Source: Bacteroidales bacterium
GTDB taxonomy: Bacteria > Bacteroidota > Bacteroidia > Bacteroidales > Lentimicrobiaceae
Length of the DNA stretch: 64,000 bases
Reading direction: 5' to 3'
NCBI GenBank assembly: GCA_016788045.1
Contig: JAEUTG010000056.1
Coordinates: 113,253-177,252 of the forward strand
Numbering within the stretch: position 1 is the first letter of the stretch; the number at the start of each line of letters is the position of its first letter. A program made the position numbers and the translations under genes. Shown piece by piece: positions 37,378 to 46,635 of this stretch. The notes under the pieces are model-generated. The model was not told the origin of the DNA. It saw nothing but the letters and a program-made list of their open reading frames with translations, and did not search any database.

Positions 37378-38127
37378 TCACTTCTCCTCCTTCACCATCT
37401 TCTCAATCTTCTTGTCGTAATACTCTTCGAGCGAAAGAAAGCCGGCTGACCACACTTCCCGTTTTTCGGCAACGCCTTTGTCGTCGATGTGCATCCACAC
37501 CCCGTCTTTCAGGTTGTTCACGTAAGGGCCCGACACCATCACCCTGCCGTTGGGGTAAAAGAAGGTAGCCAGACCTTCCAGTTTGCCGTTTTTGTAAGTG
37601 GCACTCAGTTTTAACGGACCGTCGTAGTAGTACTGTTTCCAGGGACCTTCCTTTACACCGTTTTTGTACGTTATTTCTTCAAGCACCGACTTGTTGGCAT
37701 AATAGGTTTTCCAGGTGCCTTCAGGCCTGCCCTGAACATAGTTTTCTTCAGAAATAAGGATGCCTTCCTCATTAAAAAACTGCCAGGTTCCATCACGCTT
37801 TTCGCTGATGTAGCTGCCCTCCGACATCTTAACGCCTGTTCTGTAATATGTTATGGTAAAGGCCTTCATCCCGTTTTCGGTAAATTCAGTCTCTGCCTTC
37901 ACCACCCCGGTGGTATCGTAGTAGATAAATTTGCCGTTTGGTTTGTTGTCGGTAAAACTTCCCTGATAAATCAGTCTTCCTGCTTCATCGGTCTTCTTCC
38001 ACAGTCCCTGTTTCAGGCCCTTTGCATCCGTTTTGTTCAGTTCCTGCTCAGCGGGAACGGTCTGTGCATTGGCAGCAAAGGGAATGAGGATGGACAAAAA
38101 CAATGTAAGCAGGGTGTATATTTTCAT
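37378..38127 (-). CDS. MORN-repeat (YwqK-like) protein, exported
   Basis: 249 residues with a signal peptide (MKIYTLLTLFLSILIPFAANAQ). The rest is about eight MORN-2 variant repeats of ~22 residues, each with a pattern like YKNGVKEGPWKQYY or YVQGRPEGTWKTYY. The family is often named after the YwqK antitoxin, but here the signal peptide and lack of a toxin neighbour argue against a toxin-antitoxin role; it is more likely an envelope protein. It ends in a Lys/Glu-rich tail (KKIEKMVKEEK). Confidence 0.87.
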   Translation of the reverse strand: MKIYTLLTLFLSILIPFAANAQTVPAEQELNKTDAKGLKQGLWKKTDEAGRLIYQGSFTDNKPNGKFIYYDTTGVVKAETEFTENGMKAFTITYYRTGVKMSEGSYISEKRDGTWQFFNEEGILISEENYVQGRPEGTWKTYYANKSVLEEITYKNGVKEGPWKQYYYDGPLKLSATYKNGKLEGLATFFYPNGRVMVSGPYVNNLKDGVWMHIDDKGVAEKREVWSAGFLSLEEYYDKKIEKMVKEEK

Positions 38128-38191
38128 TTTATTGGTTTTGTTACCTTTCAGCCAGGGGCATTCTTCAGTAAGGATGCATTGAACTGTTTTG

Positions 38192-38199
38192 TAAATTTG
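38192..38199 (+). promoter_or_regulatory. -7 promoter element for recR
   Basis: TAAATTTG matches TAnnTTTG, 46 bases before the recR start. Confidence 0.45.
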
Positions 38200-38245
38200 T
38201 GCAAAAATAAGTAAAAGTAGCTTTTTGCTGAAAAAGGAATGATGT

Positions 38246-38863
38246 ATGCCTGATTATTCATCCAGACTGCTTGAAGAAGCTGTCAATGAGTTCACACGTT
38301 TACCGGGAATCGGACGCCGTTCGGCCATCCGGCTGGCCCTGCACCTGCTGAGGCAGGACCCCTTGCGGGCGGAGGCCCTGGGCAATTCGATCATACGGTT
38401 GCGCGCAGAAATCAGGTATTGCAGCATCTGCCACAACATTTCCGATTCAGAAATCTGCGCCATCTGTGCCGACCGCAAAAGGGATCCATCCATGGTGTGT
38501 GTGGTTGAAGACATCCGGGATGTGATGGCCATTGAGAACACCGGTCAGTTCAGGGGCGTGTACCATGTATTGGGTGGGATCATTTCCCCTATGGATGGCA
38601 TCGGTCCGAATGACCTGAGCATTCAGTCGCTGATCGAACGCACAGAAACAAACGCCGTTTCGGAGATCATCATGGCCCTGCCGGCCACCACAGAGGGCGA
38701 CACCACCAACTTCTACCTGTATAAGAAACTCAAAGACAAGGTTCCCACCATTTCGGCCATCTCACGCGGGGTTGCTGTGGGCGACAATCTTGAATTCGCC
38801 GATGAAATCACCCTGGGCAGATCCATTGTCAACCGGGTGCTTTATGAAAAGCTGAACGATTAG
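38246..38863 (+). CDS. recR: Recombination mediator RecR
   Basis: 205 residues. With RecO, RecR loads RecA at single-strand gaps. The N-terminal helix-hairpin-helix (LPGIGRRSAIRLALHLL) is followed by a four-Cys zinc finger (CSICHNISDSEICAIC), the Toprim domain beginning VCVVEDIRDVMAIE, and the Walker-like C-terminal ISRGVAVGDNLEFAD. Length is standard. Confidence 0.97.
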   Translation: MPDYSSRLLEEAVNEFTRLPGIGRRSAIRLALHLLRQDPLRAEALGNSIIRLRAEIRYCSICHNISDSEICAICADRKRDPSMVCVVEDIRDVMAIENTGQFRGVYHVLGGIISPMDGIGPNDLSIQSLIERTETNAVSEIIMALPATTEGDTTNFYLYKKLKDKVPTISAISRGVAVGDNLEFADEITLGRSIVNRVLYEKLND

Positions 38864-38963
38864 GATAAACAATTCCCTGAAACAATAGAACCCATTGGTT
38901 TGTTAATATCCGGCGTAACCGTTAATCGTTTACGGTTGCTGACTATTTCTAAAGAAATCCGTT

Positions 38964-39674
38964 GTGAAAATTAACATTCATAAAGCCAATCGCCGGGGAA
39001 CGGCTGATTATCAATGGCTGAAAGCAAACTACAGTTTCAGTTTTGCCAATTATTTTGATCCCTTGCGTGAACGATTCGGGGTGCTGAGGGTACTGAACGA
39101 CGACACTATTGAAGGCGGTGGAGGCTTCGGCATGCACCCGCACAACAACATGGAAATTGTGACGATCCCGCTGAGCGGCAGCCTAGAACACCGGGACAGC
39201 ATGGGACACACTTCGGTAATCACCGCCGGTGAAATACAGTACATGTCGGCCGGAAGCGGCGTTATGCATTCGGAGTACAATGCTTCAGATACTGTGCAAC
39301 TGAACCTGCTTCAGATATGGATTTTCCCGAAAGTCCGCAATACAGCGCCTGCCTACAATCAGATCAGCCTCGCGGGCAAACAGGCTGAGAATACAATACT
39401 GACGGTTGTATCACCCGATGGCGGAGATAACATCATTGCCATCAGACAGGATGCGTGGTTCAGCCTGCTGAAATCGGAGGCGGGAAAGAGTTACCAATAT
39501 GAGGTAAACAAAGCGGGAAACCTGATTTTTGTATTTGTAATCGAAGGTTCGGTTTCACTGGGTGATGTTACCGGGGAAAGACGCGACTCCATTGAGGTGA
39601 GTGATGCCGGCGGGATCACCTTCAGTACCCTTGAAAAATCAGAGATTCTGATTATTGAGGTTCCGGAAGATTAA
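38964..39674 (+). CDS. Pirin-family protein
   Basis: 236 residues, starting at GTG 38964. The cupin metal site is visible in GFGMHPHNNMEIVTIPLSG and LEHRDS (three His and one Glu in a pirin-like arrangement), followed by QYMSAGSGVMHSEYN and LLQIWIFP. Some pirins act as quercetin dioxygenases or redox sensors; no specific role can be given here. It converges with a small gene at 39709. Confidence 0.92.
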   Translation: MKINIHKANRRGTADYQWLKANYSFSFANYFDPLRERFGVLRVLNDDTIEGGGGFGMHPHNNMEIVTIPLSGSLEHRDSMGHTSVITAGEIQYMSAGSGVMHSEYNASDTVQLNLLQIWIFPKVRNTAPAYNQISLAGKQAENTILTVVSPDGGDNIIAIRQDAWFSLLKSEAGKSYQYEVNKAGNLIFVFVIEGSVSLGDVTGERRDSIEVSDAGGITFSTLEKSEILIIEVPED

Positions 39675-39708
39675 TCACGGGATTTTCGTTATAATGTCGG
39701 CGTTAGAA

Positions 39709-39966
39709 TTAACCTTCCGCTTTGAGGGGATCGCCGACGATGTCGAAGATACTCATCTGATTTTCGCTGATGGCCGGCTGATGAATCCTGTGCTGTCCAT
39801 AGCCATTGTGGTCCAGGTATAACAGGATGGCCTTTTTGTACATATTGATCGGGGTGGTTTTGTGATGGTTGCAGAAAGCATCCACACGTTTTTTCTGCTG
39901 GGAAGTCAGCTTGAATTCCACCTTTCTGAATTTGGTAGCCTTGCGTTTTCTGCGTCTCAAAGCCAT
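39709..39966 (-). CDS. Small basic conserved protein
   Basis: 85 residues. Starts with a strongly basic segment (MALRRRKRKATKFRKVEF) followed by a helical region (LTSQQKKRVDAFCNHHKTTP, then INMYKKAILLYLDHNG). I believe similar short proteins are common in Bacteroidota. The strand-helix-helix look suggests a ribbon-helix-helix-like DNA-binding protein, but this is inference. It has an ATG start, and no other frame here has comparable composition. Stands alone between pirin and glmM. Confidence 0.7.
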   Translation of the reverse strand: MALRRRKRKATKFRKVEFKLTSQQKKRVDAFCNHHKTTPINMYKKAILLYLDHNGYGQHRIHQPAISENQMSIFDIVGDPLKAEG

Positions 39967-40194
39967 ATCCTGTTGTTTTTCAGTATGCTGCAGCGCGGTT
40001 TATTGCATAACAGATACCTGGAGTTAGGGAGCCATCACCACCCTGGCGTGCGATCAACCGGGTCAATGAACCGGGGATTGGCCGGCAATGAACCATTCAT
40101 TTCAATACCTGTGTGATAGCGCCACGAATATAATCAGAAAACAGCAGGTCTGCAAATATCAGATTTACAGAATAAAAAAAACGCAGTTCCCTGG

Positions 40195-41583
40195 TCAGCC
40201 CCTGATGACATCCCTGATATCGTCGATGATTTTCCGGGCAAGCACATCGGCCTTAGACTCCGAATCACTTTCAGAATAAATCCTGATAATGGGTTCGGTG
40301 TTTGACCGTCTCAGGTGCACCCATTCATTGCCGAATTCGATTTTAACACCATCTTCGGTATTGATGGGCTGGTTTTTGTATTTCAGCGAGATGCTTTTCA
40401 GGATGGCATCTACATCCATTTCGGGCGAAAGCTGAATTTTGTTCTTCGAAATATAATAGTTGGGATAGGTATTGCGGAGTGCCGAAACACGTTTTCCTGA
40501 CTGGGCGAGGTGAGAAAGGAAGAGGGCGATACCGGCCAGGGCATCCCGGCCATAGTGCAATTCAGGAAGAATCACCCCTCCGTTGCCTTCGCCACCGATT
40601 ACGGCATTCACCTCTTTCATTTTCTCAACCACATTCACTTCACCAACGGCCGATGCGAAGTGCCGTCCTCCGGCTTTTTCGGTAACATCGCGCAAAGCCC
40701 GGGTCGATGACATGTTGGAAACCGTGTTGCCAGGAGTGGTTGACAACACATAATCTGCAACGGCAACCAGGGTGTACTCTTCGCCGAACATACCGCCATC
40801 TTCACAAACAATGGCCAGCCTGTCAACGTCAGGATCGACCACGAAACCCACGTGAGCCTTGTTTTTGACCACGAGTTTCGAGATCTCTTCCAGGTTTTCG
40901 GGAAGGGGTTCGGGGTTATGCGGAAAACGGCCATCGGGGGTGCAGTAGAGTTCATCGATCTGTTCAACCCCCAGCGCCCTGAGGAGCAAAGGAATGGCGA
41001 TACCACCGGTAGAATTCACAGCATCAATGGCTACCCTGAAACGGGCCATTTTGATAGCAAAAGAGTTGACCTGCGGCAGGGCCAGTATCTTTTCAATATG
41101 TTTTCTGATCTGACTGTCGTCGTAGGTGATGGTTCCGATCTTGTCGACTTCGGTGTAGGTAAAATCACCGCTGTTGGCCATACTGAGCAACTGACTGCCC
41201 AGTTCGGCGCTGATGAATTCGCCCTGGCTATTGAGCAGTTTGAGGGCATTCCACTGCCACGGGTTGTGGCTGGCCGTAAGAATAATACCGCCGTTGGCCC
41301 CGAGATCGGTCACCGCCATCTCCACTGTGGGTGTGGTCGACAAACCGACATCCACCACATCCACACCCATGCCTGAAAGCGTCCCGGTAACGAGGTTGTT
41401 GACCATTTCACCGGAAACCCGGGCATCACGGCCAACCACTACTTTTACACGTCCTTCTGTTTCACGTTTCAGAATGCCCGCAAACGCTGAAGTAAACTTA
41501 ACAATATCCACCGGACTGAGACAATCGCCGGGTTTACCGCCGATGGTACCTCTGATTCCTGATATACTTTTTATCAATGTCAT
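40195..41583 (-). CDS. glmM: Phosphoglucosamine mutase-type phosphohexomutase
   Basis: 462 residues. Interconverts glucosamine-6-phosphate and glucosamine-1-phosphate on the way to UDP-GlcNAc. The phospho-Ser is Ser105 in TASHNPWQWN, the metal loop is DPDVDRL, the sugar loop GEGNGGVI and the phosphate-binding RRSNTEPIIRIYSES. The SISGIRGTIGG start is as in GlmM. The start at 41583 is preferred; a -7 element lies 25 bases upstream. PMM/PGM relatives share the fold, so substrate is inferred. Confidence 0.9.
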   Translation of the reverse strand: MTLIKSISGIRGTIGGKPGDCLSPVDIVKFTSAFAGILKRETEGRVKVVVGRDARVSGEMVNNLVTGTLSGMGVDVVDVGLSTTPTVEMAVTDLGANGGIILTASHNPWQWNALKLLNSQGEFISAELGSQLLSMANSGDFTYTEVDKIGTITYDDSQIRKHIEKILALPQVNSFAIKMARFRVAIDAVNSTGGIAIPLLLRALGVEQIDELYCTPDGRFPHNPEPLPENLEEISKLVVKNKAHVGFVVDPDVDRLAIVCEDGGMFGEEYTLVAVADYVLSTTPGNTVSNMSSTRALRDVTEKAGGRHFASAVGEVNVVEKMKEVNAVIGGEGNGGVILPELHYGRDALAGIALFLSHLAQSGKRVSALRNTYPNYYISKNKIQLSPEMDVDAILKSISLKYKNQPINTEDGVKIEFGNEWVHLRRSNTEPIIRIYSESDSESKADVLARKIIDDIRDVIRG

Positions 41584-41607
41584 AAATCCATTCGATTTTT
41601 GGAAGGG

Positions 41608-41615
41608 CAAAATTA
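41608..41615 (-). promoter_or_regulatory. -7 promoter element for glmM
   Basis: Minus-strand TAATTTTG matches TAnnTTTG, ending 24 bases before the start at 41583. The remaining gap (41616-41928) contains another -7 on the plus strand and an AACGGTTT/AAACCGTT inverted pair (41826-41833 and 41865-41873); no gene seen. Confidence 0.5.
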
Positions 41616-41882
41616 ATTGAAAATGTTGATTCCTCAGAATTATCATTTCATCCACCGGCGAAATACATCATATTCTGGACCAGAGGCAGCTCATTTTGAT
41701 CGCTAAACCAGCCCCATGGCTGAAAATTAAACATTTTATTAACAAATAATTGTCTATAACTTAAAGCAGAAGCTGGTCACAAAACCCCCTTTTTTGTGTA
41801 ATATTACATTGCCGGGCAGGATGAAACCGTTCATTTCAGGTAGCTCGCAGGTTCAATTCAGAAAACGGTTTATAAAATTGAT

Positions 41883-41890
41883 TAATTTTG
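41883..41890 (+). promoter_or_regulatory. -7 promoter element for the TPR gene
   Basis: TAATTTTG matches TAnnTTTG, 38 bases before ATG 41929. The -33 element is weak. Confidence 0.45.
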
Positions 41891-41928
41891 CATCGGGATT
41901 CCTGATGGAATGATTCAAAAACCAAACG

Positions 41929-43332
41929 ATGAACGATTTTTTCGAACACGAAGACGACGATTCACTGAGTGACCTTCTTGAGCGCTTTGACAGCATGATC
42001 AATGAGGATACCCGTTATTTCTTCGATGTTGAGGAATACGAAGACCTTATCGATCATTATCTGGTGAGCAACGAGCTGGAAAAATGCGGAATGGCCGTTA
42101 AACTTGCCCTTGAGCAATATCCTGGGCAATCGGGCATACTCATCAGGCAGGCCCAACTGCTGGTTTCATCAGACAAGGCTGAAAAAGCCCTCAGGATACT
42201 GGCCAGGGTAGAAAAGCTCGACCCCACCAACAGTGATATCTTCATTACAAAAGGGGCGATTTACAGTCAGATGAAGCGCTACACCGACGCCATCGGTGAA
42301 TACAACAAAGCCATTCACCGCAGCGAAGACCTCGGCAACATCTATTCGAGCATCGCTTTTGAATACGAGAACCTGGGTGACTACGACAACGCCATCGCTT
42401 ACCTGAAGAAGGTACTTGAAATAGAGCCCGGCAATGAAACCATCCTCTTCGAACTTGCTTTTTGCTTCGAAATTACCAACCAGCCCGAAGCTGGCATAGA
42501 ATACTTTACCGCATTTACCGACCGCCTGCCTTATTCTCATTTTGCCTGGTTCAATCTTGGGGTAGCCTACAACAGCATTGAGCTGTATGAAAAAGCGGTT
42601 GAAGCCTTTGACTTCGCCATTGCCATAGAACCGGGCTTTTCGTCGGCCTATTTTAACAAGGCCAACGCCCTGGCCGGAATGGAGCTTTATCACCACGCCA
42701 TCCAGGCTTTTCGTGAAACCCTTGAACATGAAGAGCCGGAGGCAATGACCTATTATTACATAGGCGAATGCTTCGAAAAACTTGGCGAACTCAGGGATGC
42801 CATCAGCCATTTCAGAACCGCCGTGGAGATGGATGAGAACCTGGCCGATGCCTGGGTTGGCATGGGTGTTTGCTATCAGTTGCAGGGTGACTATACGGTT
42901 GGCCTCCGTTACATACAGAAAGGGGTTGAGATCGATCCGGAAAATCCCGAATACCTGGCTTCACTGGCCATCTGCCAGAAACAGGCCGGCTTCCCCGAAA
43001 AAGCAGAAGGCACTTTTGCCAAAGCAACCATTCTGGAACCCTACGATCAGGAAATCTGGCTTGATTTTGCCGAACTCTTTGCAGAAAGAGCTGATTTCGC
43101 GGGCGCAATGAGCAAAATTAAGGAAGGCCTGCAAAATATCCCGGAGAGTAATCTGCTGAAATGGAGGAGAATAGCCCTTTTATTTCTCGAAGGAAAAAGA
43201 AAAGAGGCCCTTAGCCAGTTAAATAAAATGCTGGAAACAGATCAGGAAGGATTTAACCAGTTGCTCGAATACCTTCCGGGAATCTACAATGATCCCGATG
43301 TGCTCAACATGCGTGATTCATTCAGCCTTTAA
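41929..43332 (+). CDS. Tetratricopeptide repeat protein
   Basis: 467 residues, no signal peptide. An acidic N-terminus (FEHEDDDSLSDLLERFD) precedes about ten TPR units with the usual A-x-Y/F-x-L pattern, e.g. AIAYLKKVLEIEPGNETI and AVEAFDFAIAIEPGFSSAY. It is probably a cytoplasmic scaffold for protein-protein contacts. Its partner is not evident. aroE follows at 111 bases. Confidence 0.93.
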   Translation: MNDFFEHEDDDSLSDLLERFDSMINEDTRYFFDVEEYEDLIDHYLVSNELEKCGMAVKLALEQYPGQSGILIRQAQLLVSSDKAEKALRILARVEKLDPTNSDIFITKGAIYSQMKRYTDAIGEYNKAIHRSEDLGNIYSSIAFEYENLGDYDNAIAYLKKVLEIEPGNETILFELAFCFEITNQPEAGIEYFTAFTDRLPYSHFAWFNLGVAYNSIELYEKAVEAFDFAIAIEPGFSSAYFNKANALAGMELYHHAIQAFRETLEHEEPEAMTYYYIGECFEKLGELRDAISHFRTAVEMDENLADAWVGMGVCYQLQGDYTVGLRYIQKGVEIDPENPEYLASLAICQKQAGFPEKAEGTFAKATILEPYDQEIWLDFAELFAERADFAGAMSKIKEGLQNIPESNLLKWRRIALLFLEGKRKEALSQLNKMLETDQEGFNQLLEYLPGIYNDPDVLNMRDSFSL

Positions 43333-43443
43333 CCAAACCTTTAAACCCTTCAGCATATGGCCTGATTCTCAACTTTTCAGGATAATATGCGGGGTTCTGC
43401 ATTGTTCCGGGGTTCCCAAAAGCTCCTGTTAAAACAAAAATCA

Positions 43444-44205
43444 ATGATTCAGTACGGACTGATCGGAAATCCGCTCACCCACTCCTTCTCAGCAGAATAT
43501 TTCAATAAAAAGTTCAGGAATGAAGGGATAGATGCTGCTTACCGGCTTTATCCGCTCAACAGTCTTCAGGAACTTCATGAACTGATCACGCAGGTCCCCG
43601 GATTACGGGGCCTCAATGTTACCATACCCTTCAAACAATCAATACTGGACTTTCTTGGCACAGTTTCGCCGGAAGCAGAGGCCATCGGTGCTGTGAACAC
43701 CCTGCTGATAAACCGCAGTAATCAGGGTTTTACCCTCTCCGGATTTAATACCGATGCCCCGGCTTTCGCTGTAGAGATTGAAGATTTCGCGGTCAATTGC
43801 CGCCCACAGGCATTGATTCTGGGTACCGGTGGTGCCGCTGCAGCTGCTGCCTATGTGCTCAGAAAAATGAATTTCAGGCTGTTGAGGGTTACCCGCAATG
43901 CTCCGGATCATGGCAATGGCCTCATTTCCTATGCTGAGCTTACAGGAGCCATCATGAACGAAACAGGTTTGATTGTAAACGCAACGCCGGCGGGCATGTT
44001 TCCGACAGTAAATCAAAAACCGGAGATACCGGCTCATCTGGTCAATGAAAGCCATTTTATTTACGATATGATCTACAACCCTGAAGAAACGCTGCTTATG
44101 CAGGAAGGAAGAAAAAGGGGAGCCAGGGTCTGCAATGGTCTGGGAATGTTATACCGGCAGGCTGAACTGGCCTGGGATATCTGGCAACATCAGGCGAAGA
44201 AATAG
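43444..44205 (+). CDS. aroE: Shikimate dehydrogenase
   Basis: 253 residues. Reduces 3-dehydroshikimate with NADPH in aromatic amino acid synthesis. The substrate-binding IGNPLTHSFSAEYFN, GLNVTIPFK (catalytic Lys), GAVNTL and GFNTDA motifs are all present, and the cofactor loop is LGTGGAAAAAAYVL. Near the end is the conserved DMIYNPEET. ATG 43444 is chosen over a longer open frame. The 3' end overlaps the convergent regulator gene by 16 bases. Confidence 0.95.
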   Translation: MIQYGLIGNPLTHSFSAEYFNKKFRNEGIDAAYRLYPLNSLQELHELITQVPGLRGLNVTIPFKQSILDFLGTVSPEAEAIGAVNTLLINRSNQGFTLSGFNTDAPAFAVEIEDFAVNCRPQALILGTGGAAAAAAYVLRKMNFRLLRVTRNAPDHGNGLISYAELTGAIMNETGLIVNATPAGMFPTVNQKPEIPAHLVNESHFIYDMIYNPEETLLMQEGRKRGARVCNGLGMLYRQAELAWDIWQHQAKK

Positions 44206-44870
44206 CCAACCCCTTTCACTGTGCGGATACATTCTGATCCGATCTTCTCGCGGATCTTCCGGATATGCACATCGATGGTGCGCTCACCAACCACCACGTT
44301 GCTGCCCCACACCCCGGCATAGATTTCATCACGCGTATATACCTTCCCGGGTCTGGAAGTCAGCATCAGCAGCAATTCAAATTCCTTCTTCGACATCTCA
44401 ACCGACTTGCCCTTCAATATCACAGAATAACGCTCCTTGTCAATAACCAGATCGTTCAGCACGAGCTTGTTGCCATCTGTTGCTGATTTCTCATTCCTTC
44501 TGAGCAAGGCTTTTACCCGAGAAACAAATACCCTCGGCCTGACCGGCTTGCTGATGAAATCATCGGCACCGGCATCAAATCCTTCAATCTGAGAAAAGTC
44601 CTCCCCACGGGCAGTAAGAAACGCGATAACGGTATCTTTCAGGCTCTGGTCGCTGCGGATTTCACGGCAGGTTTCGAAACCATCCTTACCGGGCATCATG
44701 ATATCCAGAACAATCAGACCGGGCTGCATCTCCCTGGCTGTTTCTATGGCATCATTGCCATTGTTGCAGCACCGCACGTTGAATCCTTCCTTGCGGAGAT
44801 TGTAACTCAGAAACTCCAGAATATCCGGTTCATCGTCTACAAGCAGTATCTTTGAATCAGCGCTTTGCAT
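44190..44870 (-). CDS. OmpR/PhoB-family response regulator
   Basis: 226 residues. The receiver domain has the acidic pocket in ILLVDDEPDILEF, the phospho-acceptor in LIVLDIMMPGKDG and the KPVRP lysine. The C-terminal winged helix has the recognition helix in GERTIDVHIRKIREKIG, typical of PhoB-like regulators. No histidine kinase is adjacent, so the partner must be elsewhere. Start at 44870 (MQSADSKILLVDDEP) is chosen. It overlaps aroE by 16 bases at their 3' ends. Confidence 0.95.
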   Translation of the reverse strand: MQSADSKILLVDDEPDILEFLSYNLRKEGFNVRCCNNGNDAIETAREMQPGLIVLDIMMPGKDGFETCREIRSDQSLKDTVIAFLTARGEDFSQIEGFDAGADDFISKPVRPRVFVSRVKALLRRNEKSATDGNKLVLNDLVIDKERYSVILKGKSVEMSKKEFELLLMLTSRPGKVYTRDEIYAGVWGSNVVVGERTIDVHIRKIREKIGSECIRTVKGVGYFFA

Positions 44871-45061
44871 ACCTTGTTTTTGACAGTAAAGGTATTGTCG
44901 CGGTATTAAAAGAGTGTAAAGCAAATATTAAAGTATTGTAATGTTATCCTTGAATACGTGTCATGGCTTTTTCCCGTGAAAACGGAAATTCACTACTTTT
45001 GGTTAGCCTCCTGCACCGGAGGGTACAATTGCAGGTAGTTTCCATATATAATACTGATAAG

Positions 45062-45604
45062 ATGACAGTTACAGGGGTTTCAGCAAACAACAGCGCATCA
45101 GAACCGGGAAGGATCCGGGTCAATGAAATCAACCCGGGCACCTTTGAAATAGACATCCCCCGTGAGGGTTTTTCCTACAAGGCGCTTTTTACACTGCTGA
45201 TCATTTTTTTCTGGCTGCTGATGATCCTTGTCTGGTCTGTGCTGCTGTTTCAATATGGTAAGTCATGGAGCCTGGTTTCCATTCCCTTCTGGATTCTGGG
45301 TATTGTTACCCTCAGGCTCTCGCTCAAAACCATCTTTGCCTCCCAACAGATTACGGTAAACAACAAGGAGCTAACCATCCTCCGCCTTGAAGGAAGCACC
45401 CGATCGCATGTTACATTCAAGGTTGAGGAGATCGAATCGGTAACCTTTGTTGAAAGCGCTTACAAATCACTGGCCGGCATCACCCGCAAAGGCATTTTCC
45501 CGGCGGTAATCAGCAAGAATGAAGCCTTTGGTTTCGGAGAGCGTTCTACCAAAGCTGAAAAACAATTCCTTACCGGTTTCATCAACTCGGTTATCAGACA
45601 GTGA
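45062..45604 (+). CDS. Small membrane protein with PH-like domain
   Basis: 180 residues. A ~38-residue N-terminal region (EINPGTFEIDIPREG) precedes two adjacent membrane helices (about 41-62 and 70-90), then a soluble ~90-residue part with alternating strands (SQQITVNNKELTILR, SHVTFKVEEIESVTFV), as in bacterial PH-like/YdbT-like membrane proteins. Family assignment is tentative. ATG 45062 is chosen; an earlier in-frame ATG at 44963 gives an unrelated-looking extension. It lies 86 bases upstream of the cyclase-like gene and may be co-transcribed with it. Confidence 0.7.
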   Translation: MTVTGVSANNSASEPGRIRVNEINPGTFEIDIPREGFSYKALFTLLIIFFWLLMILVWSVLLFQYGKSWSLVSIPFWILGIVTLRLSLKTIFASQQITVNNKELTILRLEGSTRSHVTFKVEEIESVTFVESAYKSLAGITRKGIFPAVISKNEAFGFGERSTKAEKQFLTGFINSVIRQ

Positions 45605-45690
45605 AACAGTTTCTGCCGGCAATCAACAGGCAATCATGAATCTTAAGCTGAGATCATCACATCTAACAATCCAAAACCATCACCCCCCGC

Positions 45691-46626
45691 ATGAAAAAAC
45701 AGATCACCACCCTCGATCACGAATTTATCAGGGAAATTCTGAATCAATACGACAACCGGGTTATTTTTGAGAAGACCAATGTTGTACCCGATGAAACGGA
45801 AATGCTTGCTGAACTTCAGAAAATCATCAGAATCGATGAACTCAGTTCAAAGTCGGTTCTGGGGCTGGACATCTTCCAGTATAGTTCTTATGGTGAATTT
45901 GAGCAGATGCTGATTCCCTTTCTTTTCAAAACGATGCTGGGAACAACCATCGACCTCTGCCTGACCAACCACCCGTTTATTTTTCAGAATTACACGCGGG
46001 AGAGCATCGAAAAGCGATTTATCAGCACCGGTGACGGCGGGTTCCTGATTTTCGACACGCCCCTGCATGCACTGCTGTTTGCCAGTAATTACGCGATTGT
46101 ACTGAGAATCTACAACGCCTTTCACTTTTTCCCGCGGCTCAGAAAAATTATCGGAGGAATCAGCACCCGGTATGCGATTACCTACGATAAAATCTATTCG
46201 TACAACGACAATCACTACGGAAGGGCCATCATCAACAACGCACGGATTCTGTCGCGCGACAGCCTTAACCGCTGCCTGATCGATGAACATGTGCACCGCT
46301 GGTTTACTGTGAACATCGATGGTATTGAAAACCTGCAGGTGATCACCATCGACGACATCTCCAACATCCATGAATTCAATCAAGGTTACGATAAAAAACT
46401 GCTGACCACCGGCAACGATAAAATCTTCGGCCATGAAGCAAACCGCCATGAGGGGATCATCAATTCTGACATACTGAAAATCGGTAAGATAAAGGCCAAG
46501 GAGACCGATATCAACATCTACAACCTTCATCTGCAGGTAAGTATGACCCTCGTAAACAATGACGATGAAAACCAGAAGAAAATTGTGACCATCAGCCTGG
46601 GGAACCTGAATACCACAGGCATCTGA
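45691..46626 (+). CDS. Divergent class III nucleotidyl-cyclase-like protein
   Basis: 311 residues, no signal peptide. Residues ~54-215 have the order of landmarks of a class III cyclase domain: VLGLDIFQYSS (Asp60 at metal-1 position), STGDGGFLIF (Asp115 in the beta-hairpin), ALLFASNYAIVLRIYN helix, GGISTRYAITYDKIYSY, and YGRAIINNARILSRD (Arg185). The catalytic Asn/Arg spacing is altered (Asn182/Asn183-Ala-Arg185 instead of Asn-x-Ala-Ala-Arg), so activity is uncertain. The C-terminal ~95 residues (DILKIGKIKAKETDI...LHLQVSMTLVNND) are a separate beta-rich domain of unknown function. I think the family is widespread in Bacteroidota but uncharacterised. Confidence 0.6.
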   Translation: MKKQITTLDHEFIREILNQYDNRVIFEKTNVVPDETEMLAELQKIIRIDELSSKSVLGLDIFQYSSYGEFEQMLIPFLFKTMLGTTIDLCLTNHPFIFQNYTRESIEKRFISTGDGGFLIFDTPLHALLFASNYAIVLRIYNAFHFFPRLRKIIGGISTRYAITYDKIYSYNDNHYGRAIINNARILSRDSLNRCLIDEHVHRWFTVNIDGIENLQVITIDDISNIHEFNQGYDKKLLTTGNDKIFGHEANRHEGIINSDILKIGKIKAKETDINIYNLHLQVSMTLVNNDDENQKKIVTISLGNLNTTGI

Positions 46627-46635
46627 TGTCAAGTC

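Noticed and set aside
37378..38127. YwqK as antitoxin of a toxin-antitoxin pair
   Set aside because: It has a signal peptide and no adjacent toxin-like gene; the label comes only from the shared repeat family.
41818..41885. tRNA-like sequence with GGTTCAATTC
   Set aside because: No acceptor stem, D-arm or anticodon arm can be drawn around it; it is only an AACGGTTT inverted pair.
45062..46626. Pycsar or CBASS antiphage system
   Set aside because: The membrane neighbour lacks the PycTM (DUF5706) pattern and there is no CD-NTase, Cap2/Cap3 or other effector; only the cyclase-like fold is shared.
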